Shown one piece after another: positions 20,101 to 28,500 of a stretch of 64,000 nt of DNA; the stretch's first letter is position 1, and every line of letters begins with the position of its first letter. The position numbers and the translations under genes were made by a program. This stretch comes from Aeriscardovia sp. GTDB lineage: Bacteria; Actinomycetota; Actinomycetes; Actinomycetales; Bifidobacteriaceae. The stretch spans positions 1 through 64,000 of the forward strand of contig JAGCPN010000001.1 of the NCBI GenBank assembly GCA_017965665.1. Reading direction: 5' to 3'. The notes below the pieces were generated by a model. It was not told the origin of the DNA and searched no databases. It saw only the letters and a program-made list of their open reading frames with translations.

Positions 20101-20925
20101 GTGCGCATAAAGGTAGAGTGTTCCTACAACGGTTCGGCCTTCCATGGCTGGGCGAGGCAGGCGGGGCAGAGAACCGTCCAGGGGGAAATCGAGAGGGCCC
20201 TTTCCACGCTGCTTAGATCCGAAGTCAGCGTTCAGGTCGCCGGAAGGACTGATGCCGGAGTGCACGCCAGGGCGCAGATTTTTCATGCGGACCTGCCCGC
20301 ATTGGAAGGCAGGTTTTCGGACCTTTCCTACCTTGTCAACAGGGCAAATTCCCTCTTGGGCAAAGATGTGGCCCTAAAAAAGGCCGAAGAAGCCCCAGCC
20401 GGTTTTGACGCGCGTTTTTCGGCCCTGAGCCGCACGTATATCTATCGGATTTCACCCTTTCGCAGCTCCAGATCCCTTTTTCTCAACGGATTTGTATGGG
20501 ACGTGAATTTTGAGCCGGATCTTAATCTCCTAAATTCCCTCGCCCCTGCCATATTGGGCCTGAAGGATTTTGCCTCCTTCGCCCTTCCAAACCCCGGAGG
20601 GACAACGATAAGGGAGGTAAAGGAAGCCCGTTGGGACAGGGCGGAGGGCGCAATAGAAAGCGGCACTCTGCAATTTACAATCAGGGCCGACGCTTTTGCG
20701 AGGAAAATGGTGCGCTTCCTCGTGGGGGCCCAGATCTGCGTGGCCGGGGGCAAAAAGCCTGCGAGCTGGTTTTTTGACAAGTTCAAAGCCTACAGAGACT
20801 TCCCGCCCCTGGCCCCGGCTGAAGGGCTGACGCTTGAAAAAGTGGACTATCCGGAAGACGGCATGCTGGAAACCCGGGCGCAAATCACCAGGGCCGTGAG
20901 GAAAAGAGAAGAAATAGGCGGTTGA
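20101..20925 (+). CDS. truA: tRNA pseudouridine(38-40) synthase TruA
   Basis: It isomerises uridines 38-40 in the anticodon stem-loop of many tRNAs. The 274-aa product starts with GTG and shows YNGSAFHGWARQAGQRTVQG near residue 9, the catalytic aspartate in VAGRTDAGVHARAQ near residue 51, and ARKMVRFLVGAQICVAGG near 199. No Shine-Dalgarno precedes the GTG, and TATTAT ends 6 bases upstream, which suggests a leaderless start. The last 7 bases overlap the 3' end of a convergent tRNA-Ser gene. Confidence 0.93.
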   Translation: MRIKVECSYNGSAFHGWARQAGQRTVQGEIERALSTLLRSEVSVQVAGRTDAGVHARAQIFHADLPALEGRFSDLSYLVNRANSLLGKDVALKKAEEAPAGFDARFSALSRTYIYRISPFRSSRSLFLNGFVWDVNFEPDLNLLNSLAPAILGLKDFASFALPNPGGTTIREVKEARWDRAEGAIESGTLQFTIRADAFARKMVRFLVGAQICVAGGKKPASWFFDKFKAYRDFPPLAPAEGLTLEKVDYPEDGMLETRAQITRAVRKREEIGG

Positions 20926-21004
20926 AGGGAGATTCGAACTCCCGGAAGCCACAGGCTTCATACGCTTTCGAGGCGTACTCTTTAGACCACTCAGACATTC
21001 AACC
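20919..21004 (-). tRNA. tRNA-Ser (CGA)
   Basis: An 86-base minus-strand cloverleaf with acceptor GGTTGAA / TTCAACC, anticodon loop CTCGAAA (CGA), a long variable arm and discriminator G, all typical of tRNA-Ser. Its 3' end overlaps the truA stop codon region by 7 bases on the opposite strand. Confidence 0.95.
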
Positions 21005-21064
21005 AGTGCGGAGCACTTCGGCAATTTTTACACTAAAATCTTCACATTTCAAGTGTTTTGGCAC

Positions 21065-21093
21065 TTGATAGTTTTTGATCCTTATGTTTTAAT
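21065..21093 (+). promoter_or_regulatory. Probable promoter of the tRNA-Tyr/Thr/Met-rpmG cluster
   Basis: TTGATA (21065-21070), a 17-base spacer and TTTAAT (21088-21093). The tRNA-Tyr 5' end lies 26 bases further on, consistent with a short processed leader. Confidence 0.5.
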
Positions 21094-21118
21094 ATCAAAG
21101 TACACTTTCGAGTGTGAC

Positions 21119-21199
21119 GGTGGGTTTCCCAAGTGGTCAAAGGGAGCTGACTGTAAATCAGCCGCGGAAGCTTCGCAGGTTCAAATCCTGCACCCACCA
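21119..21199 (+). tRNA. tRNA-Tyr (GTA)
   Basis: An 81-base cloverleaf: acceptor GGTGGGT / ACCCACC, anticodon loop CTGTAAA (GTA), a long variable arm (class II) and discriminator A. The next tRNA starts 2 bases later. Confidence 0.96.
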
Positions 21200-21200
21200 C

Positions 21201-21272
21201 GCCTCAGTGGCTCAGTGGTAGAGCACCTCCTTGGTAAGGAGGAGATCGTGAGTCCGATTCTCACCTGAGGCT
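21201..21272 (+). tRNA. tRNA-Thr (GGT)
   Basis: A 72-base cloverleaf: acceptor GCCTCAG / CTGAGGC, anticodon loop TTGGTAA (GGT), T arm GTGAG/CTCAC and discriminator T. CCA is not encoded. Confidence 0.96.
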
Positions 21273-21277
21273 CTCTA

Positions 21278-21351
21278 GGCGGGATAGCTCAGCTGGCTAG
21301 AGCGTACGACTCATAATCGTAAGGTCGGGAGTCCGAGTCTCCCTCCCGCTA
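21278..21351 (+). tRNA. tRNA-Met (CAT), elongator
   Basis: A 74-base cloverleaf with acceptor GGCGGGA / TCCCGCT (first pair a G-T wobble), anticodon loop CTCATAA and discriminator A. The anticodon stem lacks the three G-C pairs of the initiator. The Thr-Met-rpmG order is conserved in actinobacteria and favours elongator Met, although a CAT-anticodon tRNA-Ile cannot be strictly excluded. Confidence 0.88.
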
Positions 21352-21384
21352 CTTCTAGATCAGCAAGTTGTTCAAGAGGGATCC

Positions 21385-21555
21385 ATGGCAAGCAAAAACA
21401 GTGACATTCGTCCTAAGGTGACTTTGGCGTGCACCCAGTGCAAAGAACGCAACTACATAACCAAGAAGAACCGCAGGAATACGCCGGACAGGCTTGAGCT
21501 GAAGAAATACTGCCCGCGCTGCAAGGCCGTTACGGTCCACAAAGAAACCCGCTAA
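21385..21555 (+). CDS. rpmG: 50S ribosomal protein L33, zinc type
   Basis: A 56-aa large-subunit protein. The frame reads [20 protein letters not shown], then [20 protein letters not shown], so it has two CxxC pairs and is the zinc-binding form. It follows tRNA-Met by 33 bases with AGAGGGA before the ATG, so it is probably cotranscribed with the tRNAs. A terminator follows. Confidence 0.96.
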   Translation: MASKNSDIRPKVTLACTQCKERNYITKKNRRNTPDRLELKKYCPRCKAVTVHKETR

Positions 21556-21567
21556 TCCGAGCCCCTT

Positions 21568-21594
21568 CCGGTCCCATGGAGGACCGGTTTTTTT
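21568..21594 (+). terminator. Intrinsic terminator after rpmG
   Basis: A 7-bp stem CCGGTCC / GGACCGG around a 6-base loop, then seven T. It begins 13 bases after the rpmG stop. Confidence 0.9.
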
Positions 21595-21614
21595 GTATTT
21601 GACACAGGGAAAAA

Positions 21615-22760
21615 ATGAAAAAATTCTACTATGAAAATGCGAAGTTTTCGGATCTCACCACCATTCGGGTAGGGGGATGTATCGAGCGCTTCTTCCAGCC
21701 GGCAAGCAAAGAAAGCTTTATCAACCTGCTTTCCGAAGAAAAGGGGCCGCTTTTCGTGCTGGGCGCGGGGTCCAATACTTTGGCATCGGATGAGACCTTT
21801 GCGCAAACCGTGGTGCGGACGCGCTTCGGAAAGATTGAAGTTGTAAAAAAACAGCACGAAAAGGCGCTCATCAGATCTGACGCAGGCATAATTTGGGACG
21901 ACTTTGTCAGCTCCTGCGCCCAAATGGGCCTGCAGGGGGTAGAGAGCCTATCGGGCATCCCCGGCACTGTGGGGGCGGCGGTGGTGCAGAACATCGGCGC
22001 CTACGGGAGCGAAGTGTCGGAAACGGTAGCGGAAGTTGAGGTGTGGGACAGGAAGCTTGGAAGGGTGGAGGTTTTGGATCGCTCTTCCATGGAATTTGGA
22101 TACAGGACTTCTCTGATAAAAAAAGACATCCAGTCCCAATCGCCATTCGCCCCCAATTCGCGCTTCGTAGTTCTCTCCGCACTTTTTTCCCTCTCCTGCG
22201 AGAGCTTTGCTCCGATAAAGTACGGAAGCGTAGCCGAGCAGCTTAAAAAGCCCATGGGGTCTGCGGAGAGCGTGCGAAACATCCGCAAGGCGGTTCTTGC
22301 GGTCAGGGGGGCCAAAAATATGTTGGAAGATCCCGCGCGCTACAAATCCAAAATTATGAAGGACATGACTCCCGAAAGGCTGGAGGGGCTCCCCCTGCCC
22401 GCCGCGCCCAATTTTGACCGCTGCAGCTGCGGAAGCTTCTTTACCAACCCCGTGGTCTCTTTGCAGGCAGCCTCCCTTCTGCCCCCATCCGCCCCCAAAT
22501 ATCCTGCCTCTAAAGGAGTCAAGCTCTCGGCCGCCTGGCTTATAGAGCATGCGGGATTTGAAAAAGGGTATCCGCTGAAAGAACACCCTCGGGCCAAAGC
22601 GGCCCTGTCGACTTCGCACGCCCTCGCCATAACCAACAGGGGCTCGGCCGGGGCCTCAGACGTAATGTCTCTGGCAAATGAAGTGAGGCGCGGGGTCAAA
22701 GGGAAATTCGGCATCGACCTCGCCCTTGAGCCCGTTCTTGTGGGATTGGAGGAAAAATGA
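21615..22760 (+). CDS. murB: UDP-N-acetylenolpyruvoylglucosamine reductase MurB
   Basis: A flavoenzyme that reduces UDP-GlcNAc-enolpyruvate to UDP-MurNAc with NADPH, the second committed step of peptidoglycan synthesis. The 381-aa product has NAKFSDLTTIRVGG at the start, the FAD-binding LFVLGAGSNTLASDE near residue 46, GVESLSGIPGTVGAAVVQNI near 112, and FGYRTS, which marks type I MurB. A long loop carrying cysteines (FDRCSCGSFFTNPV) and the C-terminal catalytic region LSAAWLIEHAGFEKG follow. It overlaps fdxA by 4 bases. Confidence 0.95.
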   Translation: MKKFYYENAKFSDLTTIRVGGCIERFFQPASKESFINLLSEEKGPLFVLGAGSNTLASDETFAQTVVRTRFGKIEVVKKQHEKALIRSDAGIIWDDFVSSCAQMGLQGVESLSGIPGTVGAAVVQNIGAYGSEVSETVAEVEVWDRKLGRVEVLDRSSMEFGYRTSLIKKDIQSQSPFAPNSRFVVLSALFSLSCESFAPIKYGSVAEQLKKPMGSAESVRNIRKAVLAVRGAKNMLEDPARYKSKIMKDMTPERLEGLPLPAAPNFDRCSCGSFFTNPVVSLQAASLLPPSAPKYPASKGVKLSAAWLIEHAGFEKGYPLKEHPRAKAALSTSHALAITNRGSAGASDVMSLANEVRRGVKGKFGIDLALEPVLVGLEEK

Positions 22761-23059
22761 GCTACGTCATAGCCTACCCTTGCCTCGACGTGAAAGACAA
22801 AGAGTGCATGAAAGTGTGCCCCGTAGACTGCATCTACGAGGGCGAAAGAATTTTGTACATCAATCCCGACGAGTGCATAGACTGCGGAGCCTGCGAGGCC
22901 GTGTGCCCGGTACAGGCCATCTTCTACCAGGACGACCTTCCGTCCAACTGGAAGTGGTTTGAGGCTGCAAGCGAGGAATTTTTTGAAGAGGACAGGGAAC
23001 CCGGAAAAGTGTACGAAGACGTCGAGGCAATAAAAAAGCTTCCGAAAAAGGAAGCCTGA
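22757..23059 (+). CDS. fdxA: Seven-iron ferredoxin (3Fe-4S/4Fe-4S)
   Basis: A small cytoplasmic electron carrier. The 100-aa product contains PCLDVKDKECMKVCPVDCIY near residue 8 and CIDCGACEAVCPVQAIFYQD near residue 40. The cysteine spacing fits one 3Fe-4S and one 4Fe-4S cluster, as in actinobacterial FdxA. The C-terminus is acidic. It is coupled to murB by a 4-base overlap. Its redox partner is not in this window. Confidence 0.95.
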   Translation: MSYVIAYPCLDVKDKECMKVCPVDCIYEGERILYINPDECIDCGACEAVCPVQAIFYQDDLPSNWKWFEAASEEFFEEDREPGKVYEDVEAIKKLPKKEA

Positions 23060-23068
23060 ACTAAAAAG

Positions 23069-23155
23069 CGGAGACCGGGAGATTCGAACTCCCGGGCGGC
23101 AAGAGCCGCCAACACCTTAGCAGGGTGCCCCTATCGACCACTCAGGCAGGTCTCC
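23069..23155 (-). tRNA. tRNA-Ser (GCT)
   Basis: An 87-base minus-strand cloverleaf with acceptor GGAGACC / GGTCTCC, anticodon loop CTGCTAA (GCT), a long variable arm with a strong GGCGGC/GCCGCC stem, and discriminator G. It starts 9 bases from the fdxA stop, convergently. Confidence 0.96.
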
Positions 23156-23353
23156 GAGGAGGCGCAACAACGCATCCGTGAGAATTATGATAGCAAATGA
23201 GAGAATAAAAATCAATGGAAAGCATTTGCATTGGAAACTTTAAATATTAATTAACTTTTTAGATTTTGGTAAAAAACTCACAAAGAAGATCCTAAAAAGG
23301 TAAGATTACAATGTATTATTTTTGCTCTATTTTTCTGAATGTAAGGAGAAAAT

Positions 23354-23947
23354 ATGGCAGATGACAAGAATCAGGGCACAGAGCCCCAGACCCAAGAGCC
23401 GAAAGTCGAATGGGTCGCGGTTCTCGTTTTGTCCATTTTGGCCGTAGCCGTCCTGATAGTAGGTTTTTCAGTCTATCTGGCCCGCAAGATCAGCAGGTAT
23501 CAGGAGGAACAGGAAATAGCCCAGAAGAAGGCTGAAGCTGCCCAAGCTGCCAAGGCCGCCCAAATCTTCACTAAGGTAATCGATATGAAGGCTACCGCCA
23601 ACGGCCCCGCCGTAGCTACCGTAGACATTGACGGCACCAAGACCAGCTACACCTTCACCGACACCTGGACCAAGACCGAGGATGTCAAGGTTTCCCAGGA
23701 TCTTGAGAAGTATGATGCTTCCCAGGATGCCGTAGTGGTGAGCGTCAAGGCCGGCACCCCCGCCGCCACCTCCAGCTCTGCCGGCACTTCTTCCTCCTCT
23801 GCCTCTGCCAGCTCCAGTTCTTCCAGCAAGAACAGCTCTTCTTCCAAGGTCTCCATTGAGGCTTCCGAGAGCGGGAAGGCTATAGCCCAGAGCAGCGGAT
23901 CCGATCACGCCACCCTCTCTGTGACAGTCGGCGACGTAGCCAAGTAG
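23354..23947 (+). CDS. Single-pass membrane protein with serine-rich tail, 197 aa
   Basis: The family is not recognised. Residues 1-20 are acidic and hydrophilic. A transmembrane helix spans about 21-43 (VAVLVLSILAVAVLIVGFSV), then an Ala/Lys/Glu helix, a globular stretch (about 65-135) with THR/ASP-rich strands, and a low-complexity run of about 40 residues dominated by Ser (145-165). No signal-peptidase site follows the helix, so the C-terminal part is probably displayed outside the membrane from an N-terminal anchor. AAGGAG precedes the ATG. The roughly 200-base upstream gap is very AT-rich and probably holds the promoter. Confidence 0.75.
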   Translation: MADDKNQGTEPQTQEPKVEWVAVLVLSILAVAVLIVGFSVYLARKISRYQEEQEIAQKKAEAAQAAKAAQIFTKVIDMKATANGPAVATVDIDGTKTSYTFTDTWTKTEDVKVSQDLEKYDASQDAVVVSVKAGTPAATSSSAGTSSSSASASSSSSSKNSSSSKVSIEASESGKAIAQSSGSDHATLSVTVGDVAK

Positions 23948-23964
23948 TTCGCCAATTAAAAAAT

Positions 23965-23991
23965 AAATCCCAGACTTAGTCTGGGATTTTT
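23965..23991 (+). terminator. Terminator after the serine-rich membrane protein
   Basis: An 11-bp stem AAATCCCAGAC / GTCTGGGATTT around TTA, then a run of T. Its A/T flanks mean it could also work leftward for the convergent gene that ends at 23995. Confidence 0.88.
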
Positions 23992-23994
23992 GAT

Positions 23995-24225
23995 TCAGTA
24001 TTTTCTCTTTTTTACTTTTACCCTGTGCTTGCGGGGAACCTGGTTGTATGTCCCGACCCAGACCCAAAAATCTATAAACAGGCATATTGCAGACACTATC
24101 GCAGCCAAACCGAGCAGCCTCGTCCCTCCCCTAAACACCAGATCGTGGAGGGCGATCACTACAGACCCTACCAGGCCGATGAGGACGCAAATCATCCCCA
24201 CCAGCGCCTCGACTCTATCGCTCAT
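23995..24225 (-). CDS. Small two-helix membrane protein, 76 aa
   Basis: I start it at the ATG at 24225 (MSDRVEALVGMICVLIGLVG), preceded by ATAGGA. The longer frame from TTG 24252 would overlap the upstream stop and lacks a ribosome-binding site. Two hydrophobic segments (about 8-28 and 38-60) are separated by a short loop LHDLVFRGGTRLLG, and the C-terminus is basic (RKHRVKVKKRKY). The family is not recognised. It follows the lipase-like gene by 10 bases and is probably cotranscribed with it. Confidence 0.65.
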   Translation of the reverse strand: MSDRVEALVGMICVLIGLVGSVVIALHDLVFRGGTRLLGLAAIVSAICLFIDFWVWVGTYNQVPRKHRVKVKKRKY

Positions 24226-24235
24226 GCTTCCTATC

Positions 24236-25396
24236 TTAGTCTTTGGATGCAACTTCCCTGCGGGCGAAGGCTTTTATGACGGGGAGCTGAAAAAAGGCGA
24301 TGTTGGCCAAATCCTGAAAGAACTGGATCATAGCCTCCCTGAGGCTCGGGGGCAGGGTGCGAAACTGCCTGTAAAGTTTGGGGAGGGCGGATTTGAAATC
24401 CGAAAAGATGTCTTCAAAGTCGTTATAGCCCGCGGCGGCCAAAGAGTCGAAGAGGGTGTCTATGAAAATTTTCTTTCCCGCCGCATCGTACTTGTTTATC
24501 CATTTGTTAAAAGTGTCCCCTATATAAGCGGCCAGGGGGGCGATCTTTTCGGCTGTGTTGAACTGCAGGTTCTTTTTAAACTGCCAGCTTATGGGATAGT
24601 GCTGTTTTATCCCCGAGGCGTTGGACTTGACTATGGAGTAGTGGACGGGGGACTGGAGGAGGGAGCCTATAAAGGAAAATTCAGGCACGATTTTGTGAAT
24701 CTTGGGCTCTATCCTCTTAAACCCCTCCGTCTGCAGAAATTCCGGATTGAATCCCGGACCGTCCAAAGAGTAAATGGCCAAAATCCTGTCCTGCACTTCT
24801 TTGGGGCAGACGCTGGAAGCGTAGATGGCGAGGTTGCCTCCCTTGGAATGCCCCCCCAGTATCACGGCCCCGTGCCAGGACTGAAGGAGCTGGGAAAAGT
24901 AGGCCGCGGCCACTTTCTGCGAGTGCACGGGGCATAGGAACCCCATTTCGTAGTTGTCCTTCCAGCCGCGCACGGTGCTGTCCGTGCCGCGGAAAGATAT
25001 GAACAGGACTCCGTTTCCAAGGTCAGCTGTGAGTGCGCAAAACCTCTCAGGATCGCTTTTGTCTTCCGGCTCTATGAGGTTTGAAAGCCTGACTTCCCTG
25101 AACCTCGGGCTTTCCCCCAGGGCTCTGACCATGTCTATGCAGAGATCCGGATTGACTACGTCGTAGACCATAGCTGGGTAGAGCTCCCGCTTTAAAAGAT
25201 CTTTCAGGGGGACCGCAGTGGGCTTGGCGAGGGATTTTGAGTGCGGTTGGGGGACTGAGGGCGGCACGTCTTCCCCTACAGGGGACTCAAAATTCCAGGA
25301 CGCCTCCTGGTTGAAGAAGGCGTCCAGATCCCCTTTTTCAACAAATTTCGGGATGAACTCCGGCATATGCATATAGGGAAGCTGGCAGAACGCCAC
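24236..25396 (-). CDS. DUF2974 (Mbeg1-like) alpha/beta-hydrolase; N-terminus frameshifted
   Basis: The protein has a lipase-like core: FISFRGTDSTVRGWKDN near residue 130, the nucleophile elbow GGHSKGGNLAIYASS near 180, and YSLDGPGFN after it. That is the DUF2974/Mbeg1-like pattern, a family of uncharacterised putative lipases. No signal peptide is visible, so it is probably cytoplasmic or membrane-associated. The annotated start is GTG 25396. The same frame is open upstream to about 25486 and encodes LSVIDYIEGEERPFSQLRFN, which resembles the family's normal N-terminus. The nearest ATG (25500) is one base out of frame across A6 and A7 runs. The true product may therefore be longer, slippage-dependent or inactive. 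Confidence 0.75.
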   Translation of the reverse strand: MAFCQLPYMHMPEFIPKFVEKGDLDAFFNQEASWNFESPVGEDVPPSVPQPHSKSLAKPTAVPLKDLLKRELYPAMVYDVVNPDLCIDMVRALGESPRFREVRLSNLIEPEDKSDPERFCALTADLGNGVLFISFRGTDSTVRGWKDNYEMGFLCPVHSQKVAAAYFSQLLQSWHGAVILGGHSKGGNLAIYASSVCPKEVQDRILAIYSLDGPGFNPEFLQTEGFKRIEPKIHKIVPEFSFIGSLLQSPVHYSIVKSNASGIKQHYPISWQFKKNLQFNTAEKIAPLAAYIGDTFNKWINKYDAAGKKIFIDTLFDSLAAAGYNDFEDIFSDFKSALPKLYRQFRTLPPSLREAMIQFFQDLANIAFFQLPVIKAFARREVASKD

Positions 25397-25538
25397 TGCA
25401 TCCCTGGCATTGAAGCGGAGCTGGGAAAAGGGCCGCTCTTCGCCTTCAATGTAGTCGATTACGGATAACTGTTTTTTTGCCGTTTTTTATACCTCTTCAT
25501 AAGTAGAATATTTTGCAAGTGCATGTCGAAGGGGGACT

Positions 25539-28500
25539 ATGTCCGATTCTCTAAGTTTAGACGAGGCAGTTGAAAAGGCGCGGGAGACTATTGAAAAGGG
25601 CGGCGCAGTCCGCTTTTCAGGAAGATGCGGGGTAGGGAAGACTACCTTATGCAAGGCGATTTTAACGAGTTATCCAGAGTTTGTCAGGGAGGGGAAAGCT
25701 TTCATTGTGGCTCCCTGGAATCGGGAATCCGCAGACATGGCCAGTTACGAGGTCCTGAAAGATGTTTTGAGTACAAAGAGGGGAGTGTACTCAACGGAAT
25801 CCAGACCCGTTAAGACCCCCGATGCTTTAGCCTTTGCCATACTTGAAGAAGCCCAAGAAGGGGTACGTCTCCTGGATGCTACTACGCAGGCGAAGCTTGT
25901 TGCAGAAGTGCTTCAGGATCACGTGGACTATGTGAAAAACCAGGCTGACCGCGATCGGGATCGTGAACTTGAAGAGTATCTGAAATTGTCAGACCTCAGC
26001 GAACCGGGCACGACATATGAGAAATTTAAAGAGGTTTTTATGACCTCGGGATTTATAACCAAACTCAGAGAGACTTTTGCCCGATTCAACGAGCTGGCGA
26101 TTGATACCAGCGCAGACATGAAAAACTATGCGGATTATATTTCCGATGCAAACAGTAAAAAGCGCGCCCAACTGACGTGGGATATGGTACAAAAACTGCG
26201 AAAAGAATATGCGGATAAAGTAAAGTCTCAGTATCCCGGCTTTTATGACAATTCCTACATGCTGCTTGAATGCAGGAAACAAATCAGGGATGAAAAGGTT
26301 GCAAAAGGCTGTCTTCCGAAATTCATTGTTGTAGATGACTGCCAAGATTTGAATTTGGCGACTTTTTACCTCCTAAAAGAGCTTCATCTGAAAGGCGTGC
26401 CCGTTATTTTCGTCGGCAATGACGACGAATCCGTACAGGGTTACAAAGGGGCTTTTCCGGATGTCCTTTCCATTCTGGAATCAGGTAAAGAGTTTGAATG
26501 CCAATCCTATCTGCTGGAAAGTGAGTATGGGAAGGCGTCGGAAACCGAGTTTCTCTGCAACGTGTCAAATAATATAGGATCCTGGTTTGCACTCGGTCCT
26601 GTTCCCAAGCGCCCCGGAAAGCCTTTGCCTCTGCCCGATTTGGCAATCTCGGATTATTTTGAGTGCAAAATTGCTGAAAATGAGGAGGAAGAGCTGGATT
26701 TCCTTGAGCATGAGATCATGAATTATATGATTTCCGGGAAAAAGGAAGAAGAGAAGTCCTGGGGAGATCTGGCCATAATAGCGAACAGCAATATATTTTT
26801 GCGCAAAGTTGGAAAAAGATTATTAAAAGATCGCATTCCCTTTAGATACACTACGGTCAGCGATGAAGCACTTAAAGATAGCCAAGTTGTTAAAGGGATG
26901 CTAGCGCTTATGCAGCTGTCCTATTATGCCGCACACATGTCTGACGAGCGGATTTTAGGACAGATGTGCAAGGATTCCTATACTCTTGCTGAAGATGCGC
27001 TAAAATCCCCCTTATTGGCCTCAAAGAAGACAAATACTTCGGACCTGTTCATGGTAAGAAACACCCTCCAGTGCATTCTTTCGCCTCTCGCCTCTTCTGG
27101 AAAATCTGATGGGGAAGAGTACGACAGAACGTTGCAATTATTCCCGGAGTTCAGGAGTTGGGCAGATCTAGAAGAAAAAGAATTTGAAGATAAGAATCTG
27201 AATTCCTTTTTCGCATTTCTATTGGTTTACCCTGAGGAAAGGGAAGCTATTTTTAGAAATCTTTTTGGTGACAGGGAAGAAAAGAAGGGCGGCAAATTAT
27301 CAATACATGGATGGATGTTTGATCAGCTATTTGAGCTTTTAGAGGATGCAAAACAGAGTGCGGATGACATCCCGGAGCTTTTTTGCAAGCTTTGGGAAGG
27401 GTGCGGCCAGTCTCATTCAGAGGATCCAAATTCATGGCAGAAACTTGCTCTCGAAGGGGGGCCGGAATCTGATGAAATAAACTTATGGCTGGATCAACTT
27501 ATTCGCCTGCAGCATCTTGCTGACATTTCCACGGATGAGGAAACCGTGCCGGAGTTTTGCGAAAGAGTTTCAAAAGCGTATATCGAGTCGGATTCCCTAG
27601 CTTCTGTAGCACCGAAAAATGACAAAATCACTCTTTCCTCCCCCTCAGGCGTACAATCAAAGCACTATAAAAAAGTCTGGATAGCAGATCTGCAAGAAGG
27701 GGAGTGGAATAAATCAGCTGTAGATGATTTGTTCCTCATACACCTTTTGGAGGCGACTGTAACAGCTGGTGAAGTGGAGCGAATTGCTCCAGATTGTCTT
27801 CCAAGCAAGGGAGGCGACTCTCTTCAGTCCAGATATTCCATTCAAGATAAGTGCTCATACCTCAGGGCATTTTTAGTGGCCTCTACAAGAACTTGCGGAG
27901 ATCCGACAAGTAAGACTGCATTTGTGGCAGTAAATAACGATACGCACACTCCTTATCAGCTCTTGAACGTTTTTCAGGATGCCCAGAGCGATACGCGCAG
28001 TAAATGGGAAAAATGCAAAATTAAATTGTCAGAACCAGAACTTAGATGCAATACCCTAAAGGGACTTGCGGATTACTGCAGGCTCAAATTAGTGGAGGCA
28101 GAAAAGGACGGTTGGGAGTCAGATGCCTCAGATGCTGCATATGCTCTGAGTTTTTTGACCTCGAAAGCCAACGTTAAAAGCGCAGATCCAAAGTGTTGGA
28201 ATTTTATGAGGAAAGTATCGGCATCGGAGGGTATCGAAAGAGATGCAGAGATAAAAATAAGCCCCTCTCAGGTAGAGGGAATATGGAATGACACTATGAG
28301 AAGAGTGCTGGACAGCTCACGATACTCGGGGCCTACAAAGTCTGTGCCCCAAGCGCGATTTGGCACAAACGTCCATAAGTGCGCACAGCAGATCACGGAT
28401 GCTTATGGCAGACATCCCGAAAATCTTGCAAAGGAATATGCTGAGAATCCGGAAAGTCTTGCAGAGAGATTAATGGGCAGTTTTAGGGAACTGCAAAAGG

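Noticed and set aside
21278..21351. Initiator tRNA-fMet
   Set aside because: The anticodon stem lacks the three consecutive G-C pairs and the acceptor lacks the C1-A72 mismatch of initiators; elongator Met fits better.
23990..24937. 315-codon plus-strand frame opposite the DUF2974 gene
   Set aside because: The minus-strand product has a lipase signature and nucleophile elbow; the plus frame has no start signal or motif.
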